A stretch of DNA of 8,886 nt from CSBr16-58 sp051859825 (GTDB lineage: Bacteria > Bacteroidota > Bacteroidia > Flavobacteriales > Schleiferiaceae). This document shows positions 1 through 6,245 of this stretch, in pieces (positions within the stretch are counted from its first letter, which is position 1; every line of letters starts with the position of its first letter). Under the pieces are notes generated by a model. That model was not told where the DNA came from, did no database searches, and worked only from the letters and a program-made list of their open reading frames with translations. The translations under genes were made by a program, and so were the position numbers. Location of the stretch: NCBI GenBank assembly GCA_051859825.1, contig JBHYFA010000103.1:1-8886 (forward strand), in the 5' to 3' direction.

Positions 1-938
1 ATAAGGTGGTGACGCAGTGGAAGTAGAAGCTGAACGAGCATAAAAACCGAAATACTCCACATAGTGAACGAGGCATTTTTGGGGATTCCTTGTAATTGAT
101 TATGAAACGGAGGTTTTTTCCGAAGCCAAGTGTTTTTTATGTTTTCTGGCGGGAAAAAGAATACGAGAAAAGCCAGAGACATGTAGGGGAAAATACCTAT
201 TTGAAAAACGGCGGAGTTGAATAGGTGAAAAACGAACGAGGCCGCTACGGCTAGCCATCTTGTGGGTTTCCAAAGGAGAGCAGGAACTACGAGTAAATCG
301 AACAGAATACCGGTGTAGCTGATGAAGTAATGGAAGGAGGAGGCGTTGAAAATGCTTTGAAGCCATGGCGTTTCGTAGCGGTTGGTGAATGCTCGGCGGA
401 TAAAAGTTGCTTCTAACCAATCGGGATACACTTTTGCTACGCTTCCGTAGATATAAGCTATAGCCATTATCGCTATCATCGACCATCGGTGCCAGTTGTA
501 CATTCCCAAGTCTTTTTGCACTCGCCCCTGTTTTACATCTAGACTTGCGTAGTGGTGTGCAGGCAACAGGCACATCCAGAAGCTCAATATGACTAAGAGA
601 TAATAGTGATTGTTATATGAGGTTTTTTGCATCAAGTAGGTAATAGTCCACATCAATGAAAAGCCCAACATTGCCAAACGGTAGCGGTAACCGAGCATTA
701 CCATCAAACCAAAAACCGCCATAACGGAATAAAACACGTACATCTGTGGACCCAATAGGTGATTGAGCCATTCAAACCCAATGAAAGTGAATGAAAATGT
801 AGGCTCTACCATATTTTCTCTCACCCAACCTGTAGCTATAGCTCCGGCGGATTCTGCAAAAATCAAAAAACCAAACATCCACCGAAAAATAATCAGTGGA
901 CTGTTGTCAATTCTGCGGAAAAAGATGTCCTGTAGCAT
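1..938 (-). CDS. Vitamin K-dependent gamma-carboxylase homologue (HTTM domain), 3' end missing
   Basis: A frame open from ATG at 936-938 to the window edge gives 312 residues without a stop; the C-terminus lies outside. It is a polytopic membrane protein with hydrophobic segments near residues 15-36, 66-100, 112-127, 153-168, 203-223 and 228-262. It matches the vertebrate gamma-glutamyl carboxylase core: YNNHYYLL (108-115) against human NNHSYLYG, AKVYPDW (168-174) against VKKLDADW, and FHLFNSAVFQIGIFPYM (237-253) against FHCMNSQLFSIGMF. H111, K169 and H238 have spacings of 58 and 69, identical to human H160, K218 and H287 (recalled numbering); K218 is the proposed base that deprotonates vitamin K hydroquinone. 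The family couples quinol epoxidation to Glu carboxylation. A bacterial member would presumably use menaquinol; its substrate is unknown. An in-frame stop at 948-950 makes this the first ATG. Family assignment is firm; carboxylase activity is inference. Confidence 0.9.
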   Translation of the reverse strand, partial: MLQDIFFRRIDNSPLIIFRWMFGFLIFAESAGAIATGWVRENMVEPTFSFTFIGFEWLNHLLGPQMYVFYSVMAVFGLMVMLGYRYRLAMLGFSLMWTITYLMQKTSYNNHYYLLVILSFWMCLLPAHHYASLDVKQGRVQKDLGMYNWHRWSMIAIMAIAYIYGSVAKVYPDWLEATFIRRAFTNRYETPWLQSIFNASSFHYFISYTGILFDLLVVPALLWKPTRWLAVAASFVFHLFNSAVFQIGIFPYMSLAFLVFFFPPENIKNTWLRKKPPFHNQLQGIPKNASFTMWSISVFMLVQLLLPLRHHL

Positions 939-1047
939 TAGACAAAACTACACCAATAATGCAATTTTTTTTGAAAAAATTTGAAACGGTTGATATTTTC
1001 CAAATCAACTAAAACAGATATAACTGAGTGTATGTCCAAAGTCAGGA

Positions 1048-1163
1048 GTCTGATTCAGAAAGTTCAGTAGCAAGGCGTACGCAGGATTGAAAACAAGGAG
1101 TTGACTAAGGTCAATGACTGTTTTCAATCCAAGTGCAACGCCGCTAATACTTTATAGACAGAC
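1048..1163. repeat. Imperfect long inverted repeat (MITE-like or REP-like stem-loop)
   Basis: The left arm (1048-1095) and the reverse complement of the right arm (1119-1163) align with a few gaps. Shared blocks are GTCTG, AAAGT, AGC, GGCGT, GCA and a perfect 12-mer GGATTGAAAACA (1084-1095 with 1119-1130). The 23-base loop contains a nested hairpin TTGAC-TAAG-GTCAA (1101-1114), and GCGTACGC at 1075-1082 is itself palindromic. The element starts one base past the stop codon of the DUF1287 gene. No T-run follows it on either strand, so it is not a typical intrinsic terminator. No target-site duplication is obvious. It could be a decayed miniature transposable element, a REP-type element or an mRNA 3'-end structure; copy number elsewhere in the genome would decide. 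Confidence 0.75.
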
Positions 1164-1164
1164 A

Positions 1165-1740
1165 CTATTTATATTGGTAGTGGCCGATAATCGTAAACTT
1201 AAACAAACAATCCTCCATTACTTGCCCCTGTCCGATATTGTGAATAATCATATAGCGATTATTTATTTTTTTATTGCTCACAATACCGATATGGGTAATT
1301 CCACCTCCTAAATTCCAGCAGACAATATCACCAGGCTGATAGTCTTCTGCCTTATCCGATATTTTTTTGGAAACACCTTTTCTGCTGAAAAATGTCATAA
1401 GATTGGGCACCCTGCGATGGTCGATGTTTTTATCTGGTTTCGAAAGACCCCAGTTTTTTGGGTAGAGGTGAAAATGGGCTGCCATATCTTCGTGTACCTC
1501 TTTTTGAAGATCGATCCCCATTTTTCTGTAGGCACGAATTACCACATCGGTGCAAACTCCTTTGTCAGATGGAACATCCCCCATAGGGTAAGCTATTTGC
1601 CGGTAACTGGGGTCATACGTAACTAGTTGTTTAGTTAATGTATACGCAGAATCAGCGAGTTGTAAAAAAAATGCTTCCTGTGCAAGACAGGCAAAAGCTT
1701 GTATAACAAGACTTATTACGAATAAATATTTGCGCAACAT
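1165..1740 (-). CDS. Exported DUF1287-family protein (NlpC/P60-like cysteine hydrolase fold suspected)
   Basis: 191 residues from ATG at 1738-1740. An upstream in-frame TTG (1774-1776) would add 12 residues, but the ATG puts a normal signal peptide first: MLRKY, then a hydrophobic stretch at residues 6-20, with probable cleavage near ACLA-Q (residue 20/21). The mature part has the DUF1287 pattern: GVCTDVVIRAYRKMGIDL (61-78), NIDHRRVPNL (105-114) and PGDIVCWNLGGGITHIGIVS (136-155). Family members, such as E. coli YijF as I recall it, have no settled function. C63 at the start of a helix, with H150 and H167 later, resembles the Cys-His arrangement of NlpC/P60-type cell-wall peptidases, but that is inference. 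It starts 61 bp after the ATPase stop with no terminator between, so co-transcription is possible. It is unlikely to be a lipoprotein because AFAC lacks a good lipobox. Confidence 0.85.
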   Translation of the reverse strand: MLRKYLFVISLVIQAFACLAQEAFFLQLADSAYTLTKQLVTYDPSYRQIAYPMGDVPSDKGVCTDVVIRAYRKMGIDLQKEVHEDMAAHFHLYPKNWGLSKPDKNIDHRRVPNLMTFFSRKGVSKKISDKAEDYQPGDIVCWNLGGGITHIGIVSNKKINNRYMIIHNIGQGQVMEDCLFKFTIIGHYQYK

Positions 1741-1801
1741 AGGCAGGCTTTTAGAAAAGAACGCATTTTTTAGCAATTTCGCATTTTAGCTACTTTCACG
1801 T

Positions 1802-2989
1802 TTAGTATAAAAACCCAAATAACCATAACGGGATGGTTTTGTCATGACCGTATTCGAGATTATCGGCAGCAATAAATGCCTCTTGATTATGTTTGATTTG
1901 TTTGCGGGTTTTTGACCTACCCCCAATTTCAAATACATGCTGCTCCTCTACCAAGAAATCTCCGTAAGGATTGCTTTGAACGCTATAAACGTTGTTGACT
2001 TGGTTAAAGAAAAAGCTCTCCCTTAGCATTCCAATTTCCGGCTTTTGGGCATGGATGGCGTATGCCAGATTAGGGTGGTGAAGGTACACCTTTTCCGGCT
2101 TAGCCATGTGTGTGTCGGTGGAAGAAGGGCTATGCAATAGGTTTAGTATTTCGCTTTCTTCCAAGTAGTTGAGGTAAAGCATTACCGTGTGGCGAGAAAT
2201 TTCTAAATCGCTAGCAAGCTTGGTAACATTGGGTTGAAATGGCAGCGAATGCGCTATGTAGGTAAGCATTTTTTTGATTTTGTGAATATACTTTACCTCA
2301 ACATGTCGCATATACGGTAAGTCAACTTCAAGCATTAGCCACATGGTGCTGATTAGCTTTTTATGGTACGTTTTGTTGCTCTCTAAATAATATGGATAGT
2401 ATCCGTGTGATAAGTATTTCTCGAAGTGTTCCAGTGGCTTTACCTTCCGTAATATTTCCTGAGCAATTTCTTCGTGTTCTTTAAGAATGGCTTGCAAACT
2501 ATAGGCAGCAAAGCGCTCTCCGGTTTCTATTTGTAGAAACTCCCGAAACGATAGACCGTTCATTGAATACATTACCGCTCGCCTGCTCAAGTCGGCCTTC
2601 CCTTGATGTATGTGCAATAGCGATGACCCCGTAAATACTACCTGAAGCATCGGGTATCTGTCATAGATGTTTTTAAGTTCTTGCGACCAGTTTTGGTACT
2701 TGTGAACTTCATCTAAGAAAAGATGTGTACCCCCCTTCTTTTGCCATTCGTCAGCAAACTCTACTAAGGTATGGGTAGAGAAGTATAAATCGTCTAGTGA
2801 TGCATACACAGCTTTGTTGGATTTGGGTAGTGCGTATTTCATGTGGTCGAGCAAAAAAGTGGTTTTGCCCACACCGCGCGCACCGGTTACACCAATAAGC
2901 CTGTCGTTCCAATCAATATCCATATATCGATTGAACTTCACATTTAGCTGTTCTAACACAAGCTTGCTGGCTTCAAGTATGCTTTCCAT
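1802..2989 (-). CDS. AAA family ATPase with C-terminal DUF4143-like domain
   Basis: 395 residues, complete. The N-terminal P-loop ATPase domain (AAA_14 type, about residues 25-155) has Walker A GARGVGKT (36-43), Walker B HLFLDEVHKY (89-98, D93/E94) and a sensor-like TGSS (120-123). A helical middle leads to a helix-turn-helix-like stretch (about 251-282: NVTKLASDLEISRHTVMLYL). The C-terminal part (about 295-395) has DUF4143 character, including D344 and VFEIGGRSK (352-360), the D...E-x-G-x-K pattern seen in degenerate PD-(D/E)xK folds. Such proteins are numerous in Bacteroidota and Archaea; their cellular role is not established. The gene has its own promoter at 3021-3053 with a palindrome array upstream, which suggests autoregulation or control by a dedicated DNA-binding protein. 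ATG at 2987-2989 lies about 30 bp below the -7 box, which supports this start. Confidence 0.88.
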   Translation of the reverse strand: MESILEASKLVLEQLNVKFNRYMDIDWNDRLIGVTGARGVGKTTFLLDHMKYALPKSNKAVYASLDDLYFSTHTLVEFADEWQKKGGTHLFLDEVHKYQNWSQELKNIYDRYPMLQVVFTGSSLLHIHQGKADLSRRAVMYSMNGLSFREFLQIETGERFAAYSLQAILKEHEEIAQEILRKVKPLEHFEKYLSHGYYPYYLESNKTYHKKLISTMWLMLEVDLPYMRHVEVKYIHKIKKMLTYIAHSLPFQPNVTKLASDLEISRHTVMLYLNYLEESEILNLLHSPSSTDTHMAKPEKVYLHHPNLAYAIHAQKPEIGMLRESFFFNQVNNVYSVQSNPYGDFLVEEQHVFEIGGRSKTRKQIKHNQEAFIAADNLEYGHDKTIPLWLFGFLY

Positions 2990-3020
2990 ATCGCGTTATT
3001 TTATCTCGAAAATGACAACT

Positions 3021-3053
3021 CAAAGGTAATTTTTGCCATTTACACATTGCAAA
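3021..3053 (-). promoter_or_regulatory. Bacteroidota-type promoter for the AAA ATPase gene
   Basis: On the minus strand, TTTG (3053-3050) is followed after 21 bases by TACCTTTG (3028-3021), an exact match to the -7 consensus TAnnTTTG with an acceptable -33 spacing. The box ends about 30 bases before the ATG at 2989. Palindrome 1 (3033-3052) fills the space between the two boxes and includes the TTG of the -33 box. Confidence 0.7.
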
Positions 3054-3149
3054 TTTATGCATTTTTGCTAAGTCAACATTACAATTTTTTATTTTTTTGC
3101 AATTTACACATTACAAAAATACCATAAAATTGCAATGTCAACATTGCAA
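3033..3149. repeat. Array of four 20-bp palindromic sites (putative operators)
   Basis: Four 20-bp sites on the + strand: TTGCCATTTACACATTGCAA (3033-3052), TTGCTAAGTCAACATTACAA (3065-3084), TTGCAATTTACACATTACAA (3097-3116) and TTGCAATGTCAACATTGCAA (3130-3149). Start-to-start distances are 32, 32 and 33 bp, close to three helical turns. Site 4 is a perfect palindrome with 9-bp arms around CA; the others carry two or three deviations from it in the arms. The most conserved half is ACATTRCAA, present in all four. The spacers are A/T-rich and unrelated in detail. Sites 1 and 3 share the core TTTACACATT, and sites 2 and 4 share GTCAACATT. A much weaker fifth copy may sit at 3160-3179. Regular palindromes at helical phase next to a promoter point to cooperative protein binding; the protein is unknown. 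Confidence 0.85.
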
Positions 3150-3240
3150 AATTGAATTTTTGACTTTAATGCACTGAAATTGTTTGTGATATGGAGCTTG
3201 ATTTTGCAACGAAGTAGTTGAAGCTTTTTTTCTAGGGCTA

Positions 3241-3277
3241 AAAAAAATGCACCACCATTACGGCAGTGCATTTTTTT
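3241..3277 (-). terminator. Intrinsic terminator after fumC, usable in both directions
   Basis: Perfect inverted repeat: seven A plus TGCAC (3241-3252) and GTGCA plus seven T (3266-3277), with a 13-base loop. On the minus strand a GTGCA-containing stem ends in a run of T about 25-60 bases after the fumC stop. The symmetrical A/T tails would also stop transcription from the other side. Confidence 0.75.
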
Positions 3278-3299
3278 GTAATTAGGATGTGCAAAGAAA

Positions 3300-4697
3300 T
3301 TATCTTCGGCCAACCATATTTTCGGGTTTCACCCACTCATCAAATTCCTCGGCGGTAAGTAAGCCTAGATTGATAGATTCTTCTTTAAGGGTTGTTCCGT
3401 TTTTATGTGCTGTTTTGGCAATGAGTGCGGCATTTTCGTAACCGATTTTGGTATTTAATGCGGTTACGAGCATCAGACTATTGTCTAGATGGCGCTTGAT
3501 TACTTGATGGTTGGGTTCGATGCCTACCGCACAGTTGTTATTAAACGACACACAAGCATCTCCAATAAGTTGGGCACTCTCGAGGATAGCTGCCGCCATT
3601 ACGGGTTTGAATACGTTGAGCTCGTAGTGGCCTTGCATACCACCTACGGAAATGCTTGTATCGTTGCCAATAACTTGCGCGCACACCATCGTTAAAGCTT
3701 CGGCTTGGGTAGGGTTTACCTTGCCAGGCATGATTGAACTTCCGGGTTCATTTTCGGGGATGAGGATTTCACCAATTCCCGAGCGCGGTCCGGATGCTAA
3801 AAGACGAATGTCGTTGGCGATTTTGTTGAGTGAAACAGCCAGTTGTTTTAACGCACCGTGAGTTTCTACGATAGCATCGTGGGCGGCAAGTGCTTCAAAT
3901 TTATTTTCGGCACTACGGAAAGGGAGTCCAGTAAAATCGGCTATTTTTTTGGCAACCAACTCTGCGTAGCCTTCGGGGGTATTGATTCCCGTACCAACTG
4001 CGGTGCCGCCTAGGGCGAGTTCGGAAAGGTGATCAAGGGTGTTGGTTAAGGCTTTAAGTCCGTGATCGAGTTGGGATACATAGCCGGAAAACTCTTGACC
4101 TAAGGTAAGCGGTGTGGCGTCCATCAAGTGGGTACGACCAATTTTTACCACGTCTTTAAATGCCTCTGCTTTTGCGGCTAGGGTGTCTCTGAGCATTTTC
4201 ACCCCGGGAATAGTCACTTCCACAACTTTTTTGTAAGCGGCGATGTGCATACCCGTGGGGAAGGTATCGTTGCTCGATTGAGATTTGTTTACGTCGTCGT
4301 TGGGGTGGATGAGGCGACTTCCTTCTCCGAGTTTGTTGCCCGCAAGTACGTGTGCACGATTGGCAACCACTTCATTGACGTTCATGTTTGACTGCGTTCC
4401 ACTTCCAGTTTGCCAAATTACCAAGGGGAATTCATTGTCGAGCTTGCCTTCTAAAATTTCGTCACATACTTGTGAAATGAGGTCGCGTTTTTTCTCCTCT
4501 AAAACTTGAAGTTCACAGTTGGCATGCGCCGCAGCTTTTTTAAGGTAGGCAAATCCGCGAATGATCTCTATTGGCATGCTTGCCTCTTTACCAATTTTAA
4601 AGTTGCTTCTACTTCTTTCTGTTTGGGCTCCCCAGTAGGCGTTTGCCGGAACTTTTACTTCGCCCATGGTATCTTTTTCAATGCGGAAATCTGTCAT
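3300..4697 (-). CDS. fumC: Class II fumarate hydratase
   Basis: 465 residues, the usual length of FumC-type fumarases. It catalyses reversible hydration of fumarate to L-malate in the TCA cycle, in the cytosol, as a homotetramer without an iron-sulfur cluster. Motifs in order: TGSGTQSNMNVNE (97-109), SSNDTFPT (141-148), GRTHLMDATPLTLGQE (187-202, H190 equivalent to the catalytic His), and the superfamily signature GSSIMPGKVNPTQ (319-331) with the serine pair of the mobile loop carrying the catalytic base. The KVN part and the C-terminal small domain are intact. The TGSGTQSN and signature-loop sequences favour fumarase over aspartase or argininosuccinate lyase. It appears monocistronic: tRNA-Gly and its terminator lie upstream and an intrinsic terminator follows. 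I see no exact TAnnTTTG box before the gene. ATG at 4695-4697 starts the standard N-terminus (FRIEKDTMGEVKVP). Confidence 0.98.
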   Translation of the reverse strand: MTDFRIEKDTMGEVKVPANAYWGAQTERSRSNFKIGKEASMPIEIIRGFAYLKKAAAHANCELQVLEEKKRDLISQVCDEILEGKLDNEFPLVIWQTGSGTQSNMNVNEVVANRAHVLAGNKLGEGSRLIHPNDDVNKSQSSNDTFPTGMHIAAYKKVVEVTIPGVKMLRDTLAAKAEAFKDVVKIGRTHLMDATPLTLGQEFSGYVSQLDHGLKALTNTLDHLSELALGGTAVGTGINTPEGYAELVAKKIADFTGLPFRSAENKFEALAAHDAIVETHGALKQLAVSLNKIANDIRLLASGPRSGIGEILIPENEPGSSIMPGKVNPTQAEALTMVCAQVIGNDTSISVGGMQGHYELNVFKPVMAAAILESAQLIGDACVSFNNNCAVGIEPNHQVIKRHLDNSLMLVTALNTKIGYENAALIAKTAHKNGTTLKEESINLGLLTAEEFDEWVKPENMVGRR

Positions 4698-4796
4698 TTT
4701 ATTTTGTTGGTTTTATATTTTCAACGAAAAATTTAGCGAGCCCAAAAAATACGCTAAGTAAGTTTATTAGACCTTAAATGTAGCTGGGATTGGGGT

Positions 4797-4826
4797 AAAA
4801 AAAAAATCCCGGGTGAACCGGGATTT
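4797..4826 (-). terminator. Intrinsic terminator after tRNA-Gly
   Basis: On the minus strand AAATCCCGG (4826-4818), a five-base loop and CCGGGATTT (4812-4804) form a perfect 9-bp stem that runs into about ten T residues (4806-4797). It begins four bases beyond the tRNA CCA end. Confidence 0.85.
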
Positions 4827-4829
4827 GAA

Positions 4830-4905
<76 letters not shown>

Positions 4906-4917
4906 ATTTTGCGGGTG

Positions 4918-4947
4918 CAAATATACGCACATTTTCAATTTACCAAA
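4918..4947 (-). promoter_or_regulatory. Promoter of tRNA-Gly
   Basis: On the minus strand TTTG (4947-4944), 18 bases, then TATATTTG (4925-4918), an exact TAnnTTTG -7 box. The box ends 12 bases before the mature tRNA 5' end, leaving room for a short leader. This is one of the clearest pieces of evidence that the genome is from Bacteroidota. Confidence 0.78.
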
Positions 4948-5039
4948 ACATTTTTTTCTATTAATCATTTTTTCCTAAAAGACCTTTCCTTAATGGCCTT
5001 TATCATTTTTTGCCATTTCGATTGCCAGCTAATATCAAA

Positions 5040-5074
5040 TAAAAACGCCGAAAAGAAATGTCTCTTCGGCGTTT
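5040..5074 (-). terminator. Intrinsic terminator of the cco operon
   Basis: On the minus strand AAACGCCGAA (5074-5065) pairs perfectly with TTCGGCGTTT (5052-5043). The stem extends inward through GAGA/TCTT to a CATT loop. A T-rich tail follows. It lies about 30 bases past the ccoP stop and marks the end of the operon. Confidence 0.88.
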
Positions 5075-5102
5075 CGGTTTGGAATGGTTTGGTACGTTTG
5101 GC

Positions 5103-5963
5103 TTATTCCATTTTTTCTCCTTGAGGAGCTTTAGGGTTTGCAGGCTCTGTTCCTTGGAAAGTGAGAATGTAGCTAGCCACATCCTGCATATCTGCCGGAC
5201 CGAGAAGGTCTTTCCACGCAATCATTCCCTTGTCAGCAGCTCCATACTTGATGATTCTAAATACATCGTTGATGGTTCCCCCGTGAATCCAGTACTCATC
5301 AGCAAGGTTTGGACCTACTCCGCCACCACCGTCAGCGGCATGACAAGCTACACAGTTTATTTCATAAATTTTTCTACCGTTTGCTAAGCGGGCATCGTCT
5401 TCCACTACGGTTACATTGGTTTCGTCAACCATACCGCCGAGTTTCTCAAAGTAAGCGGCTACGGATGCTTCGGCATTGGCAATTTCGGCTTTATACTCTT
5501 CAATTTGGAGTTTTCCGGTGCCCAAAACATGATAGTGAAGTAAGTATCCAACTGCAATAAGAATGGTTACGTAGAATCCGTACAGCCACCAAGGTGGAAG
5601 TGAATTATCGAGTTCACGAATGCCGTCATATTCGTGATCGAGAAGCATGTCTTTTTCTTTTGACATAGGCTTAAGACCAGCAAAGTTTTGGTACCACTTA
5701 GCAAATGCACCTTGGGGCTCATCAGCAAGCTCGGCTTCTTCAGCTTCCTCGGTGGAAAGTTCGGGACGCATCTTTTTAGCAATGGTATCGAAGGCACGTT
5801 TAACCGAGTAGTAGGCCAAAAGAAGAAGAACGGCTACCATCAGAAACAACCAGAAATACGGGTCTTTAATTAGTCCGGAATATAAGTCGGCACTAGAGGC
5901 AAATGCAGAAGCTGGCAACACCAGTAGCGCAATTAATGCCTTGGGATTTAATTTGGTATTCAT
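5103..5963 (-). CDS. ccoP: cbb3-type cytochrome c oxidase subunit III, mono-haem
   Basis: 286 residues. The membrane-anchored c-type cytochrome subunit passes electrons towards CcoO and the CcoN catalytic centre. Features in order: an N-terminal signal or membrane segment (10-22, with A-rich SAFASSA), a second membrane segment (36-51), an acidic cytoplasmic stretch (69-83), the FixP/CcoP N-terminal motif HEYDGIRELDNSLPPWW (110-126) running into a third membrane helix (124-144), and a periplasmic cytochrome c domain with CVACH (204-208) and probable axial M247 in GMIAW. Only one CxxCH occurs, whereas the well-studied proteobacterial CcoP has two. The extra N-terminal helix region is typical of Bacteroidota versions as I recall them. 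It is the last gene of the operon, 111 bp after ccoQ. The reading frame is intact, so the single haem is not due to truncation. Confidence 0.94.
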   Translation of the reverse strand: MNTKLNPKALIALLVLPASAFASSADLYSGLIKDPYFWLFLMVAVLLLLAYYSVKRAFDTIAKKMRPELSTEEAEEAELADEPQGAFAKWYQNFAGLKPMSKEKDMLLDHEYDGIRELDNSLPPWWLYGFYVTILIAVGYLLHYHVLGTGKLQIEEYKAEIANAEASVAAYFEKLGGMVDETNVTVVEDDARLANGRKIYEINCVACHAADGGGGVGPNLADEYWIHGGTINDVFRIIKYGAADKGMIAWKDLLGPADMQDVASYILTFQGTEPANPKAPQGEKME

Positions 5964-5992
5964 AATTCGGAATTTATGTTTTCAACCCTTGG

Positions 5993-6043
5993 AACATCTC
6001 TCACAAAATACGTCTTTGATTTGAGCATCTCATGAGAGATGTT
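5993..6043 (-). promoter_or_regulatory. Competing stem-loops in the ccoQ-ccoP intergenic leader
   Basis: In the minus-strand RNA, AACATCTCTCA (6043-6033) can pair perfectly over 11 bp with TGAGAGATGTT (6003-5993). It can also form a local hairpin, CATCTC (6041-6036) with GAGATG (6031-6026) around a four-base loop. The two structures share one arm and exclude each other. They occupy the 111-base gap before ccoP, where the other gaps in the operon are 3 and 35 bases. No T-run follows, so the role may be transcript processing, stability or translation control instead of termination. Confidence 0.55.
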
Positions 6044-6074
6044 TGGGGTCAATTGGTTTATGGTTAGGTGCGGT

Positions 6075-6242
6075 TTAATCTTCCAAGGGAAGGTTGCTTT
6101 CTTCCTTGTACTCTTCCTTTTTCATCATAAATACTCTAACGAGCATGATGCTAAAAAAGGCGAAGAAAATAACTAGCGATAGTATGGGGTACCACTCAAT
6201 ATTACAGATGGTTTCCATGTGTCCTTTGATGAATTTAAACAT
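6075..6242 (-). CDS. ccoQ: Small cbb3 oxidase subunit CcoQ/FixQ-like
   Basis: 55 residues, starting three bases after the ccoNO stop (TAA-GCC-ATG), which suggests tight translational linkage. Residues 1-16 are short and polar with an aromatic W17-Y18, a single membrane helix follows (about 19-37), and the C-terminus is charged (MMKKEEYKEESNLPLED). Size, topology and position between CcoNO and CcoP match CcoQ, a single-helix subunit that stabilises the CcoP-CcoNO association in proteobacteria. Sequence conservation in this family is low, so the call rests mainly on context. The first ATG was taken; M9 is a possible alternative. Confidence 0.85.
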   Translation of the reverse strand: MFKFIKGHMETICNIEWYPILSLVIFFAFFSIMLVRVFMMKKEEYKEESNLPLED

Positions 6243-6245
6243 GGC

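Noticed and set aside
100..573. 157-codon minus-strand frame with many basic and serine residues
   Set aside because: It overlaps the carboxylase homologue in another frame and has no recognisable domain, while the other frame carries clear family motifs.
943..950. Exact TAnnTTTG box (TAGTTTTG, minus strand) ending four bases before the carboxylase homologue's ATG
   Set aside because: It would imply a nearly leaderless transcript and has no -33 partner at the right distance; in AT-rich DNA a chance match is likely.
989..1011. GTTGAT/ATCAAC inverted repeat upstream of the carboxylase homologue, possibly an FNR site
   Set aside because: The spacer is nine bases instead of the four required for TTGAT-N4-ATCAA, so it does not fit the family.
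1048..1163. Inverted repeat considered as an integron attC site
   Set aside because: The R-box pattern (RYYYAAC ... GTTRRRY) is absent at the ends and there are no neighbouring cassettes or integrase.
1762..1796. Direct repeat CGCATTTT...TAGC before the DUF1287 gene
   Set aside because: Short, AT-rich and only two imperfect copies; not enough to call a regulatory site.
3033..3149. Palindrome array considered as a CRISPR array
   Set aside because: Repeats are 20 bp and variable, spacers only 12-13 bp, and no cas gene is present; operator-like sites are a better explanation.
3195..3231. AGCTT...AAGCT hairpin followed by T residues on the + strand
   Set aside because: The stem has a seven-base one-sided bulge and there is no + strand gene to terminate.
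3104..3313. 69-codon minus-strand frame between fumC and the ATPase gene
   Set aside because: It runs through the terminator and the palindrome array, overlaps the fumC end and shows no protein-like composition.
6004..6020. TATTTTG on the minus strand as an internal ccoP promoter
   Set aside because: It is one base short of TAnnTTTG and lies in the stem-loop region with no clear -33 box.
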